Shown here: piece after piece, positions 17,745 to 28,339 of the stretch
How positions within the stretch are numbered: the first letter of the stretch is position 1
Layout: each line of letters starts with the position of its first letter
Assembly: GCA_019454225.1 (NCBI GenBank)
Contig: CP075370.1
Coordinates: 248,001-312,000 of the forward strand
From: Paracoccaceae bacterium
GTDB taxonomy: Bacteria > Pseudomonadota > Alphaproteobacteria > Rhodobacterales > Rhodobacteraceae
Direction of reading: 5' to 3'
DNA length: 64,000 nt
Program-made: the position numbers and the translations under genes
Notes under the pieces: model-generated
The model's database searches: none
The model's input: only the letters and a program-made list of their open reading frames with translations
Told to the model about the DNA's origin: nothing

Positions 17745-18815
17745 TCAGACCCGGATCCCGGATCGCTGGTCGAACACCGAGGCGCTGGCAGGATCGAAGC
17801 CGAGGCGGATCGCGTCGCCGTGGCGCACCCGCGCCTGACCGTCCATCCGGAAGCGAAAGTCGGTTCCTGCAACACGGGTCCAGACCAGCGTGTCAGATCC
17901 CATCGGCTCGACAAGCTCGACCCGTGCGTCGGTCTGGTATGGCAGGCCGAGCGCTTGATCGCCCACCTCGACATGTTCGGGACGGATGCCAAAGCTTGCA
18001 TCCGCCGCCCGCGCACCGTTGGCCCAGGGATAGCGGTCCATCGGGATGCGGACATCGCCGATCACGAAGGAACCGGCTTCGATCCGGCCTTCCAGGAAAT
18101 TCATCTCGGGGCTGCCGATGAATCCCGCAACATATCGGTTCACCGGGCTGTTGTAGATCTCCATGGGCGGCCCAAGCTGCTGGATCACGCCACCCTTCAT
18201 GATGGCGATGCGGTCGGCCAGGGTCATGGCCTCGACCTGATCATGGGTGACATAGATCATCGTGTTGCCCAGTTTCTGGTGCAGCCGCTTCAGTTCCACC
18301 CGAAGGTCGGCCCGCAGCTTGGCATCAAGGTTCGACAAGGGCTCGTCGAACAGGAACACATCAACGTCGCGCACCAGGGCCCGCCCGATGGCGACGCGCT
18401 GCCGCTGCCCGCCCGAAAGCGCACCGGGCTTGCGGTGCAGCAGAGGGCCGATCTGCAGGATTTCCGCAGCCCGTGCCACACGCCTCGCGATTTCCTCACG
18501 GCTCATCCGGGCGTTCTTGAGCCCGAACGACAGGTTCCCCTCGACCGTCATCTGCGGGTAGAGCGCATAGGACTGGAACACCATGCCGATCCCGCGCTTC
18601 GAAGGTTCCTCCCAGGTCACGTTGCGGCCGCCGATGAAGATCTGGCCGTCGGTCGCCTCCAGAAGTCCTGCGATGCAATTGAGCAGCGTCGATTTCCCGC
18701 AGCCCGAGGCACCGAGCAGAACCAGGAACTCGCCATCCGCTATCTCGATGTTCATCTTGTCCAGCACCGTGACGGCGCCAAATCTCAGAGTCAGGTCCTT
18801 GACGGTCACGGTCAC
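17745..18815 (-). CDS. Sugar ABC transporter ATPase (MalK/UgpC type)
   Basis: ATP-binding subunit of a CUT1-family importer, 356 residues. Walker A is GASGCGKST, the Q-loop is [10 protein letters not shown], the signature is [14 protein letters not shown], Walker B is [12 protein letters not shown], and the switch histidine is in VTHDQVEA. The C-terminal TOBE/OB part (after about 240) marks it as MalK-like. The start is a GTG at 18815, three bases after the permease stop. It serves the permeases and binding protein upstream. Confidence 0.93.
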   Translation of the reverse strand: MTVTVKDLTLRFGAVTVLDKMNIEIADGEFLVLLGASGCGKSTLLNCIAGLLEATDGQIFIGGRNVTWEEPSKRGIGMVFQSYALYPQMTVEGNLSFGLKNARMSREEIARRVARAAEILQIGPLLHRKPGALSGGQRQRVAIGRALVRDVDVFLFDEPLSNLDAKLRADLRVELKRLHQKLGNTMIYVTHDQVEAMTLADRIAIMKGGVIQQLGPPMEIYNSPVNRYVAGFIGSPEMNFLEGRIEAGSFVIGDVRIPMDRYPWANGARAADASFGIRPEHVEVGDQALGLPYQTDARVELVEPMGSDTLVWTRVAGTDFRFRMDGQARVRHGDAIRLGFDPASASVFDQRSGIRV

Positions 18816-18818
18816 GGG

Positions 18819-19715
18819 TCAGCCTTTCACCGCCCCCGCCGCGATGCCGCGGACGAAGAGCTTGCCGGATGCAAAGTAGATGATCAGGGGCACCAGGCCG
18901 GTCAGCAGCGTGGCGGCCATGTTGACGTTGTATTCCTTCACCCCCTGCACCGAGTTGACGATGTTGTTCAACTGCACCGTCATCGGATAGAGGCTGGGGC
19001 GCGTGTAAACCACTCCGAACAGGAAATCATTCCATATTCCAGTGACTTGCAGGATAATCGCGACCACGAAGATCGGCAGTGACATCGGCATCATGATGCG
19101 GAAGTAGATGCCCCAGAACCCCGCTCCATCCACCCGCGCGGCCTTGAACAGCTCTTCCGGCAGCGACGAGAAGTAGTTGCGGAACAGCAGCGTCAGGATC
19201 GGCATCCCGAATATTGTGTGCACCAGCACAAGCCCCCAGAGGCTGCCGTAGAGCCCCATGTCGCGCAGCAGGATGACCAGGGGGTAAAGCATCACCTGGT
19301 AGGGGATGAAGGCCCCGAAGATCAGGATGGTGAAGAAAACGTCGGCGCCCCTGAACCGCCAGTTGGCAAGCGCGTAGCCGTTGACCGAGGCAACCGCGAT
19401 CGACAGCACCACCGACGGGATCAGGATCTGCACCGAGTTCCAGAATCCGCGCGAAAGCCCGTCGCAGTTCAACCCGGTGCAGGCGGTTGCCCAGGCCTTG
19501 ACCCAGGGCTCGAAGGTGATCTCGACCGGAGGAGAAAAGATGTTGCCCATCCGGATCTCGGGCATGCCCTTCAGCGAGGTCACGACCATCACGTAGAGCG
19601 GCAGAAGATAGTAGACCGATACAAGGATCAGCGTGCCATAGAGAATGATGTTGCGGCGCGACAGGCGCCGCCTTGGGCGGGCACCACGAGGGCCATCAGG
19701 GTCGAGGTCAGCCAT
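18819..19715 (-). CDS. Sugar ABC transporter permease (MalG type)
   Basis: Inner-membrane permease of 298 residues with six predicted transmembrane helices. The EAA loop, which contacts the ATPase, reads EELFKAARVDGAGFWGIYFRIMMP. It overlaps the upstream permease gene by 8 bp and precedes the ATPase gene by 3 bp. The pair of permeases with one ATPase and one binding protein is the standard CUT1 set. Confidence 0.92.
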   Translation of the reverse strand: MADLDPDGPRGARPRRRLSRRNIILYGTLILVSVYYLLPLYVMVVTSLKGMPEIRMGNIFSPPVEITFEPWVKAWATACTGLNCDGLSRGFWNSVQILIPSVVLSIAVASVNGYALANWRFRGADVFFTILIFGAFIPYQVMLYPLVILLRDMGLYGSLWGLVLVHTIFGMPILTLLFRNYFSSLPEELFKAARVDGAGFWGIYFRIMMPMSLPIFVVAIILQVTGIWNDFLFGVVYTRPSLYPMTVQLNNIVNSVQGVKEYNVNMAATLLTGLVPLIIYFASGKLFVRGIAAGAVKG

Positions 19716-20601
19716 GCTTCTTGCCCCCGAACTCCAGATAGGCCCATGGGATCAGCACGATAAGCACCGACAGCAGCATCATGGTCGAGGCGGCAAAGCC
19801 CTGCCCGAGGTTCTGCGCAAGGAACATGTAGTCATAGACGTATTTTGCAGGCACCTCCGAGGCGTTCCCCGGTCCGCCGCTCGTCTGTGCGACGACAAGA
19901 TCATAGAGCTTCACGATACCGCTCGCGATGATGACCAGCGTGGTCACAAAGACTGGCCGCATCATCGGGATCACGATGAACAGGTAGGTCTTCCATTTCG
20001 GAATCCCGTCCACCCGGGCAGCCTTCCAGATGTCATCGTCGATCCCGCGCAGGCCGGCGAGCATGAGGCACATGACAAAGCCGGTGCCCTGCCAGAGCCC
20101 CGCGATCAGCAAGCCGTAGATCACGATGTCCGCATTGTAGAGCGGATCGAAGGTGAACCCCTCCCACCCCATGCCGCGCACAACCGACTGGATGCCGAAC
20201 TGCGGGTTCAGGATCCATTGCCACACAAGGCCCGTCACGATGAATGACAGGGCGAAGGGATAGAGAAGGATGGTGCGGAACGTATCCTCATACCGGATCT
20301 TCTGGTCCAGCAGCACCGCCAGCAGGAAACCGATCACCAGCGTGAAGATCAGCGAGAGCGCTCCGTAGATCAGGATGTTCTCGATCGACACCAGCCAGCG
20401 ACTGGTCGTCCACAACCGCCTGTACTGGTCCAGGCCCACGAAGTCGGTCCGCGGCAGCAGGCGCGAATTGGTGAACGAATGCACGACGGTCCAGACCGTT
20501 CCGCCGACGAACACCACCAACGCCGTCAGGACCATCGGTATCGCCGCGATCTTGCCGTTCAGGTTTCGCAGCAGCGCAGGGGGGCGGCGGTCGTTCGCCA
20601 T
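19708..20601 (-). CDS. Sugar ABC transporter permease (MalF type)
   Basis: Inner-membrane permease of 297 residues with about six transmembrane helices. The EAA loop is DDDIWKAARVDGIPKWKTYLFIVIP. It lies 69 bp after the binding-protein gene, and that gap holds a strong stem-loop (20623-20647). A C-terminal overlap with the second permease fits one operon. Confidence 0.92.
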   Translation of the reverse strand: MANDRRPPALLRNLNGKIAAIPMVLTALVVFVGGTVWTVVHSFTNSRLLPRTDFVGLDQYRRLWTTSRWLVSIENILIYGALSLIFTLVIGFLLAVLLDQKIRYEDTFRTILLYPFALSFIVTGLVWQWILNPQFGIQSVVRGMGWEGFTFDPLYNADIVIYGLLIAGLWQGTGFVMCLMLAGLRGIDDDIWKAARVDGIPKWKTYLFIVIPMMRPVFVTTLVIIASGIVKLYDLVVAQTSGGPGNASEVPAKYVYDYMFLAQNLGQGFAASTMMLLSVLIVLIPWAYLEFGGKKHG

Positions 20602-20622
20602 GCGGGGGATCTCCGTGGGATG

Positions 20623-20647
20623 GGGGCGGCCCTGCGTGGGCCGCCCC
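20623..20647 (-). other. Intercistronic stem-loop between SBP and permease genes
   Basis: A perfect 10-bp stem (GGGGCGGCCC/GGGCCGCCCC) with a 5-base loop fills most of the 69-bp gap. It has no T-run, so it is not a full terminator; stems in this place usually protect the upstream binding-protein mRNA from 3' decay and give more binding protein than permease. Confidence 0.75.
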
Positions 20648-20670
20648 GGTGACGCGCGGGGAGGCGCACG

Positions 20671-21900
20671 TCAGTCGTTGCGGGCGATCTCGACCCACTT
20701 CGCGTGGGCGTCCGCAGCCGACATGCTCTGCGATTTCCAGAACTCGACCATCAGGTCGTTGAACTGGTTCTGCGTATCTGCCGTCCAGACCTGATCTGTC
20801 GACGGCAGGATATCGCCTTCCGCCAGGATCTTCAGGCCCTTCTTCATGCAGTCATTGGCGGCGTCCAGGTTCACGTCGCCCCGGATCGGCAAGGAGCCCT
20901 TCTTGAGGTTGAATGCCACCTGCGCGTCGGCCGAGACCATCACGGATGCCAGTGCCTTCTGCGCCTCTTCCTTAGCCGGGTCGCTCAGCTTCGGAAAGTA
21001 GAACGCATCGCCGCCGGTCGAAATCACCTCGTGTACGCCCATGCCCGGCAGGCAGCTATAGTCCTTGCCCGCCACGAGCCCGGCGATCTGGAACTCGCCC
21101 TGCGCCCAGTCGCCCATGATCTGACCGGCCGCCTCGCCCGAGATGACAAGGCTGGTCGCCTGGTTCCAGTCCTGCACGGTGGATTTCGCGGCCATGCCGC
21201 GGGCGGCTTCGATTGCCTCGAACACCGCCAGCCACTCGGGGCTGGCAGCGGCCTCCATGTCCTTTTCCACATTGACCTTCTTCCACAGGTCGATGCCACC
21301 GATGGCAACCTGCAGGGCACCCGCGGCCAGGTTCGACTGCCACGGCTGGTTGCCAAGGGCGAGCGGGATCTTGCCGGCGGCATCGACGGCGGGGGCAGAG
21401 GCCACGAACTCTGTCCAGTTGGTCGGCACCGGAAGCCCGAGATCCTCGTAAACCTTGTTCGAAAGCCACAGCCACTGGGGCGAGTGGATGTTGACCGGAA
21501 CGCAATAGATCCGACCGTCCAAGGTGCAGCTGTCCAGCAGGCTGGCGGGATGGATGAAGTCTTTCCAGCCGTCGCGCTCTGCCACGTCGGTAAGATCCAG
21601 CATGAGCCCCGCCTCGACCAGTTCACGTGCCTGCTGGCCGTGGTTGAACTGGGTCGCCCCCATCGGATCGCCGCCGGTGATGCGGCTGATCATGATCGGT
21701 CGCGCAGTCCCGCCGCCGCCAGCGATCGCGCCATCGATCCATTTGTGGCCCGAGGCGTCGAAGGCCTTGGCAAACTCGGCGACAGCGGCAGCCTCGCCGC
21801 CCGACGTCCACCAGTGGGTGACCTCCAGATCCGTGGCGAAGGCAAGGCTCGGCAGGGCCGCCGACGCGAATAGCGCCGGAGCTAGTTTCAGGGTTCTCAT
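20671..21900 (-). CDS. Sugar ABC transporter substrate-binding protein
   Basis: Periplasmic binding protein of the CUT1 class, 409 residues. It has an N-terminal signal peptide ending near AFA (about residue 22) and then DLEVTHWWTSGGEAAAVAEF, the pattern seen in glucose/mannose and related sugar binders. The start follows GGGAGGAAC. First gene of the operon and next to the operator at 21923-21949. The GH43 gene in the same operon points to a plant-type oligosaccharide or xyloside as ligand, which is an inference. Confidence 0.92.
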   Translation of the reverse strand: MRTLKLAPALFASAALPSLAFATDLEVTHWWTSGGEAAAVAEFAKAFDASGHKWIDGAIAGGGGTARPIMISRITGGDPMGATQFNHGQQARELVEAGLMLDLTDVAERDGWKDFIHPASLLDSCTLDGRIYCVPVNIHSPQWLWLSNKVYEDLGLPVPTNWTEFVASAPAVDAAGKIPLALGNQPWQSNLAAGALQVAIGGIDLWKKVNVEKDMEAAASPEWLAVFEAIEAARGMAAKSTVQDWNQATSLVISGEAAGQIMGDWAQGEFQIAGLVAGKDYSCLPGMGVHEVISTGGDAFYFPKLSDPAKEEAQKALASVMVSADAQVAFNLKKGSLPIRGDVNLDAANDCMKKGLKILAEGDILPSTDQVWTADTQNQFNDLMVEFWKSQSMSAADAHAKWVEIARND

Positions 21901-21922
21901 GCGTTCCTCCCGTTTCTAAATC

Positions 21923-21949
21923 GTTATAGTGATTCCTATAACGTTATAG
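21923..21949. promoter_or_regulatory. LacI-type operator of the glycosidase operon
   Basis: CTATAACGTTATAG (21936-21949) is a perfect 14-bp palindrome with the central CG usual for LacI-family sites. A third half-site GTTATAG at 21923-21929 pairs with CTATAAC at 21936-21942 as a second inverted repeat with a 6-bp spacer. On the minus strand a possible -35 (TTGATC, 21962-21957) and -10 (TATAGG, 21940-21935) put the operator over the -10, suiting repression of the binding-protein promoter. The LacI gene begins about 250 bp away. Confidence 0.8.
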
Positions 21950-22196
21950 TTTTCTCGATCAAGACATCTTTTCGCTTGTGGAGAACTGTCGCTCGGGGTT
22001 TCTATGCGGCAAGAACCCACCCGGAATGGGCTGGAGCAAACCTGCTGGATCCCCGGATGCCGCGCTGCGGAAACCATCCCAAGATACTTCCCTGCAATCC
22101 ATTCCTGGAAGCCGGGCGCCATGATCGTGTCGCGGTCGCAGCATCGCGGCGCCGCGCCGAATCGGTGCCGGGTGCCCCGAGATCGGACGCCGTCAC

Positions 22197-23300
22197 ATGA
22201 TCGACCGCACCGACAATCCAGGTTCCGGCCCGACAAGCGATTCGCTGCCCGAGCGTCCGACGCTCAAGACACTGGCGGCGGCCACGGGCCTCGCCATCGC
22301 CACCGTCAGCCGCGCGCTGAAGGACGCGCCCGATATCGGGGGCGACACCAAGCAGCGCGTGCGCGAGGCGGCACGGCTGCTCGGCTATCGGCCGAACCGC
22401 GCCGGCGTGCGCCTGCGCACCGGCAAGACCAATGTCATCGCCCTTGTCCTTTCCGCCGAACCCGACGTGATGAACCATACCTCGCGGCTGATCTACTCGA
22501 TTGCGGAGGCACTGCGGGGGACCGCCTATCACCTGATCGTCACGCCGTTCTTTCCCGAACAGGACCCGATGGAACCGGTCCGCTACATCGTCGAGACGGA
22601 AAGCGCGGACGGCATCATCCTGAACCAGACGCGGCCAGACGACCCGCGCATCCGCTACATGGCGGAACGCGGCTTTCCCTACGCCACGCATGGCCGCACC
22701 GACATGGGGATCGATCACCCCTTTTTCGATTTCGACAACGAAGCCTACGCCCGCATCGGCGTTGCCGCGCTTGTCGAGCGCCGTCGCCGGCGGTTGATGC
22801 TGATTCCGCCCCGGCGAGGACAGACCTTTGCCGGTCACATGATCGCGGGGTTTTCCGACGCGGCGGCGGAACTGGGGGTCACCTTTGAAGTCGCCGAGGG
22901 CATAACTTCCGACATGCCCGGCAAGGCCGTCGAAGAGGCCGTGCTGGACCGGATGCAAAGGATGCCCCGGCCCGATGGTTTTCTCGTCGGTTCGACCGTG
23001 GCTGCGATGGCCGCCATCGCCGGGGCCGAGCGCGCGGGCCTTGTGACAGGCCGTGACTTTGACCTGGTGGCGAAGGAAGCCATCGGGTTCCTGCACCGGT
23101 TCCGGCGCGACATCCTTGTCGTGCGTGAGGATGTCGGGCGCGCGGGCGGCTTTGTTGCCCGGGCACTGGTCAAGGCGATCGAGGCGCGCGACCGTGGTGG
23201 CCGTGGCACCGATGCCCCGGCCGATGGCCGGTTTCCACCCGGGTCGCAGGGGCTTGAAGTCCCGACACGGGTAGAGACTGCGGAAGACAGCAGCTTCTGA
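22197..23300 (+). CDS. LacI-family transcriptional regulator
   Basis: Repressor of 367 residues. The N-terminal helix-turn-helix reads PTLKTLAAATGLAIATVSRALKDAPDIG, placed about 22 residues in, and the hinge helix follows at NRAGVRLRTGKT. A periplasmic-binding-protein-like effector domain covers about residues 80-330. It is divergent from the sugar operon, with the palindrome at 21936-21949 between them, and is likely to control that operon. The effector is probably a sugar from the GH43 pathway. It is convergent with mtlK. Confidence 0.92.
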   Translation: MIDRTDNPGSGPTSDSLPERPTLKTLAAATGLAIATVSRALKDAPDIGGDTKQRVREAARLLGYRPNRAGVRLRTGKTNVIALVLSAEPDVMNHTSRLIYSIAEALRGTAYHLIVTPFFPEQDPMEPVRYIVETESADGIILNQTRPDDPRIRYMAERGFPYATHGRTDMGIDHPFFDFDNEAYARIGVAALVERRRRRLMLIPPRRGQTFAGHMIAGFSDAAAELGVTFEVAEGITSDMPGKAVEEAVLDRMQRMPRPDGFLVGSTVAAMAAIAGAERAGLVTGRDFDLVAKEAIGFLHRFRRDILVVREDVGRAGGFVARALVKAIEARDRGGRGTDAPADGRFPPGSQGLEVPTRVETAEDSSF

Positions 23301-23317
23301 TCAACCGCTGCGGCCCC

Positions 23318-24790
23318 TCAGGACGCAGAGATGTACCGGTCCAGCACCGCGGCCGTTCCGTCCGCCCAGATGTCGGCCAATGCGCGGGCAAATCCCTCGG
23401 CAAAGCGGGGATCGCGACCGAGGTCGCCATAGACCTTCGACATCGCCAGCCAGGCGCCGGGGTCGTGCCGTGCGGCGGCGGCGCGTTCGGTCAGCGCCGC
23501 CCAGTCGGGGTCATTGGGCGCGATTGCCCGGCCTGCCTCGTCCACGCCCGCGCAATAGCGGCACCACAAGGCCGACAGAAGGACAAGTCCCTCGGCGCCA
23601 CGCCCCTGTGCCAGCGCATCGCGCAGCGACGGCACGATGAACTTCGGCTGCCTGTTCGATCCGTCGAGGCAAAGCCTGCGCACGGTGTCCGCCACCTCGG
23701 GATTGGCGAACCGGTCGAGAATCAGGGTCTTGTAGTCCCACAGGTTCACACCCGGGACCGGCGAGACGCCAGGCACCACCTCGCGGGTCAGAACCGCATC
23801 CAGAAAGGCCCGGATGCGGGGCGTCGCCATCGCCTCGTGGACATGCTCGAACCCGAGCAGGCCGGACGGATAGGCCAGGATCGCATGTCCCCCGTTCAGG
23901 ATGCGGATCTTCATCGCCTCGAAGGCATCGACCCGGTCGGTAAACGTCACCCCCGCCTGTTCCAGCGGTGGCCGACCCTGGGGAAAGTGATCCTCCATCA
24001 CCCATTGGCGGAAGGGCTCGCAGGTTACCGGGGCGGCATCCTCGATACCCAGGGCCGCCGCCATGGCGCGCTCGCGCGGGCCGGTAGCGGGCGTGATGCG
24101 GTCGACCATGCTGTTCGGAAAGGCAACATTCCGCATGATCCAGTCGGCCAGCGCCGGATCGGACAGACCGGCAACCCCGGTCACGGCGTCCCGCGTGACC
24201 TGTCCGTTGTGCGGAAGGTTGTCGCAGCTCATCACCGTGAACGGCGGTGCACCACTGTCCCGCCGAAGGCGCAGCGCGGCGACGATGGCGCCAAAGGCTG
24301 TGCGCGGGCTGGTCGGATGGTCTGCATCGTGGCGGATATCGGCATGGTCCGGGCTGAAGGTGCCGGTGTCCGGATCGGTGAAATACCCGCCTTCGGTGAC
24401 CGTCAGCGATACGATGCGGATCGCGGGGTCGGCCATCGCGGCAATCAGCGCCGCGTTGCCGTCCTCTACCGCGACAAAGCCGGTCATGGCCCCGATCACC
24501 CGGGCCTGCCGGACGCCGGGCGCCATCTCGATCACGCTCGACATCCAGTCCTGGCCCGCCAGCAGATCGCGCATCGCGGCGTCCCCCGCGCGCACGCCTG
24601 CGCCCAGGATGGCCCAGTCGCGCGCAAGGCCCCGGTTCATCAGGTCGTCCAGATAGACGGCCATGTGCGCCCGATGAAAGTTCCCGCATCCGATATGGAC
24701 GATCCCGGGCGTCAGGCTGGCACGGTCATAGGCCGGAATCGCGACCGCATCGGGCATGGCGGAAAGCGTCGCGTCGGAAATCTTCGTCAT
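23318..24790 (-). CDS. mtlK: Mannitol 2-dehydrogenase family protein
   Basis: Long-chain polyol dehydrogenase of 490 residues, which oxidises D-mannitol to D-fructose. It has the N-terminal nucleotide-binding region IVHIGCGNFHRAHMAVYLDDL, and the C-terminal catalytic pattern KIRILNGGHAILAYPSGLLGFEHVHEAM, with the catalytic lysine in that stretch. The ATG at 24790 begins one base after the smoS stop. Its place after smoEFGK and smoS reproduces the Rhodobacter polyol operon, so mannitol is the likely substrate rather than fructuronate or arabinitol. It is convergent with the LacI gene. Confidence 0.9.
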   Translation of the reverse strand: MTKISDATLSAMPDAVAIPAYDRASLTPGIVHIGCGNFHRAHMAVYLDDLMNRGLARDWAILGAGVRAGDAAMRDLLAGQDWMSSVIEMAPGVRQARVIGAMTGFVAVEDGNAALIAAMADPAIRIVSLTVTEGGYFTDPDTGTFSPDHADIRHDADHPTSPRTAFGAIVAALRLRRDSGAPPFTVMSCDNLPHNGQVTRDAVTGVAGLSDPALADWIMRNVAFPNSMVDRITPATGPRERAMAAALGIEDAAPVTCEPFRQWVMEDHFPQGRPPLEQAGVTFTDRVDAFEAMKIRILNGGHAILAYPSGLLGFEHVHEAMATPRIRAFLDAVLTREVVPGVSPVPGVNLWDYKTLILDRFANPEVADTVRRLCLDGSNRQPKFIVPSLRDALAQGRGAEGLVLLSALWCRYCAGVDEAGRAIAPNDPDWAALTERAAAARHDPGAWLAMSKVYGDLGRDPRFAEGFARALADIWADGTAAVLDRYISAS

Positions 24791-24791
24791 C

Positions 24792-25561
24792 TCAGGCCAT
24801 CCAGTTTCCGCCGTCGACACCGAAGCATTGCGCCACGATGTAGTCGGCCTCGGGCGTGGCAAGGAACACCGCCATGCCGGTCAGGTCATCCGCGCGGCCC
24901 ATGCGGCCGAAGGGCACGGCATCCCCCACCAGCCGCTTCTTTTCGCCCGGCGCCCGGCCCTCGTGCCGGGCGAACAGGGCGTCGACATGGTCCCAGTGGT
25001 CGCCCGCGACCACCCCCGGCGCGATGGCGTTCACGTTGATCCGGTGGCGGATCAGATCCAGCCCCATCGATTGCGTCAGGCTGATCACCGCCGCCTTGGT
25101 CGCGCAGTAGACGGCGACCAGTGCCTCGCCCCGCCGACCGGCCTGGCTGGCCATGTTGATGATCTTGCCGCCATTCCCCTGACCGATCATCACTTTGGCG
25201 GCGGCCTGTGTGGTAAACAGCGTGCCCGCGACATTGACGGCGAACAGCCGGTCAAAGGTGGCGCGGCTGATCTCGACCGTCGGTCCGGCATCGAACAGCG
25301 CGGCATTGTTGACCAGGATGTCGAGGCCGCCCATCGCGGCCACCGCGTCGCCAACGCCCGCGTCGATGCTGGCGTGATCGGTGACGTCCATCATTATGGC
25401 ATGCGCGCCGGGGCCGAGGGTCGCGGCCGCCTGCCGCACGGCGTCCTCGTTTACATCGGCAAGCGCGACCTGGGCGCCCTCGGCCAGATAGGCCCGGGCG
25501 AAGGCCAGACCGATCCCCCGTGCGGCACCGGTGATCAGCGCGCGTCTGCCTGACAGACGCA

Positions 25562-25562
<1 letters not shown>
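24792..25562 (-). CDS. smoS: Sorbitol (L-iditol 2-) dehydrogenase, SDR family
   Basis: Short-chain dehydrogenase of 256 residues that oxidises D-sorbitol to D-fructose. It shows the coenzyme motif TGAARGIG, the structural NNA (LVNNAALFD), and the catalytic set with serine in MASQAG and YCATK. I took the ATG at 25562, which shares its A with the smoK TGA and has GGAGG upstream. The operon is like that of Rhodobacter sphaeroides, where SmoS acts on sorbitol and galactitol. Confidence 0.92.
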
Positions 25563-26557
<995 letters not shown>

Positions 26558-26564
26558 GATAGCC

Positions 26565-27395
26565 TCACTTCACCGCGCCGAAGGTCAGGCCGCGGACCAA
26601 TTGTTTCTGGCTGAACCAGCCAAGGATCAGGATGGGGGCGATGGCCATGGTGCTGGCCGCGCTGAGTTTCGCGTAGAACAGCCCTTCGGGGCTTGAGTAA
26701 CTGGCGATGAACTGGGTCAGGGGGGCGGCGTTGCGGGTGGTCAGCTGCAGCGTCCAGAACGCCTCGTTCCAGGCAAGGATGATGTTCAGCAGCACGGTCG
26801 AGGCGATGCCAGGGATCGCCATCGGTGTCAGGACATACAGGATCTCGGACCGCAGCCCCGCACCGTCCATGCGGGCGGCCTCCAGGATCTCGCCCGGTAT
26901 CTCCTTGAAATAGGTGTAGAGCATCCAGATCACGATGGGCAGGTTGATCAGCGTCAGCACGATCACCAGGCCGATGCGGCTGTCCAGAAGCCCCAGATCG
27001 CGGAAGATCAGGTACATCGGTACCAGAACGCCCACCGCCGGCATCATCTTGGTGGACAGCATCCACATCAGCAGGTCCTTCGTTCGCCGCCCCGGCACGA
27101 AGGCCATGGCCCAGGCCGCAGGGATGGCGATGATCACGGCCAGCAGCGTCGATCCGACCGACAGCACGACCGAGTTCCAGAAATGCAGCGCATAGTTCGA
27201 CCGCCGCTGGACCTCGCCGTAGCTTTCGAACGACCAGTGCGAGGTCAGCACCTGCAGCGGCGCCTTGATCGCATCGCCCTCGGACTTGAAGGACAGGATG
27301 AAGGTCCACAGGATCGGCAGGAAGATCACGAAGGCGACCGACCAGGCGGCGGCAGTCACGATCAGGCGGCGGCGGGGGGATGCGGTGCGGGCCAT
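26565..27395 (-). CDS. smoG: Polyol ABC transporter permease
   Basis: Six-helix inner-membrane permease of 276 residues of the MalG type. Its EAA loop is [24 protein letters not shown]. It follows the other permease by 3 bp and precedes the ATPase by 7 bp. The family and operon position match SmoG of the Rhodobacter polyol transporter. Confidence 0.9.
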   Translation of the reverse strand: MARTASPRRRLIVTAAAWSVAFVIFLPILWTFILSFKSEGDAIKAPLQVLTSHWSFESYGEVQRRSNYALHFWNSVVLSVGSTLLAVIIAIPAAWAMAFVPGRRTKDLLMWMLSTKMMPAVGVLVPMYLIFRDLGLLDSRIGLVIVLTLINLPIVIWMLYTYFKEIPGEILEAARMDGAGLRSEILYVLTPMAIPGIASTVLLNIILAWNEAFWTLQLTTRNAAPLTQFIASYSSPEGLFYAKLSAASTMAIAPILILGWFSQKQLVRGLTFGAVK

Positions 27396-27398
27396 CTG

Positions 27399-28268
27399 TC
27401 ACGCCTCCAGGTTCTTGCCGATCATCCGCATCAGGAAGATCGCAACGATGTTCGCCAGGATCACCGCGACGACACCGCCGGCGGCGCCCGCCCCGATGTC
27501 GAAGTTCAGAAGCGACTGGGCATAGACCAGGAAGGGCAGGTTGGTGCTGGCCGTACCGGGACCGCCGTTGGTCGTGACAAGGATTTCGGCGAAGATCGAC
27601 AGCAGGAAGATCGTCTGGATCAGGATCACCACCGTGATCGCCCGCGTCAGATGCGGCACCGTCAGATAGAAGAACCGCGCGATCCACGAGGCGCCATCCA
27701 TCTCGGCCGCCTCCTGCTGCTCACGGTCAAGGCTTTGCAGCGCCGTCAGAAGGATCAGCGTTGCGAAGGGCAGCCATTGCCAGGCCACGATGACGATGAT
27801 CGAGGCCAGCGGCGCCGCGGCGAAGAAATCATAGGGCTGCATCCCGAAGGTGCGCGCGATATGCGCGAACATGCCGTTGTTCGGGTTCATGAACATGTTC
27901 TTCCAGACCAGCGCCGAGACGGTGGGCATCACGAAGAACGGCGCGATCACCATCACCCGCACCACGCCCTGCCCGAAGAACGGCTGGTCGAGCAGCAGGG
28001 CCAGAAGGATGCCGCCGATCACGGTGATGGCCAGCACGGCCAGCACCAGGATCATGGTATTGCCAAGCGCGGCGATGAAGGCCGGATTTGTAAGGAAATA
28101 CTGATAGTTGTCGAATCCGGTCCAGCCCCGGTTCCCCGACAGCAGCGTGTAGCGCATCGTCGAGAAGTATAGCGTCATGCCCAGCGGCACGACCATCCAC
28201 AGCAGGAGCAGTGCGACGGCGGGCGAGACCATCAGACGGGCGAGCGTGCGACTCTGGCGGGTTGCCAT
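27399..28268 (-). CDS. smoF: Polyol ABC transporter permease
   Basis: Six-helix permease of 289 residues of the MalF type, with the EAA-like loop EQQEAAEMDGASWIARFFYLTVP. It is separated from the binding-protein gene by 71 bp that hold a strong stem-loop (28299-28321). Operon position matches SmoF. Confidence 0.9.
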   Translation of the reverse strand: MATRQSRTLARLMVSPAVALLLLWMVVPLGMTLYFSTMRYTLLSGNRGWTGFDNYQYFLTNPAFIAALGNTMILVLAVLAITVIGGILLALLLDQPFFGQGVVRVMVIAPFFVMPTVSALVWKNMFMNPNNGMFAHIARTFGMQPYDFFAAAPLASIIVIVAWQWLPFATLILLTALQSLDREQQEAAEMDGASWIARFFYLTVPHLTRAITVVILIQTIFLLSIFAEILVTTNGGPGTASTNLPFLVYAQSLLNFDIGAGAAGGVVAVILANIVAIFLMRMIGKNLEA

Positions 28269-28298
28269 GGCAGCGCCTCCGGATTGAGGGGAAAGGGA

Positions 28299-28321
28299 GG
28301 GTCGGCAGGAGTTGCCGACCC
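28299..28321 (-). other. Intercistronic stem-loop between smoE and smoF
   Basis: A perfect 9-bp stem (GGGTCGGCA/TGCCGACCC) with a 5-base loop lies 18 bp after the smoE stop. It has no T-run. It is placed like the hairpins at 20623-20647 and 42247-42317, again just after a binding-protein gene. Confidence 0.75.
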
Positions 28322-28339
28322 CCAGTCGCTCGGGAAGGA

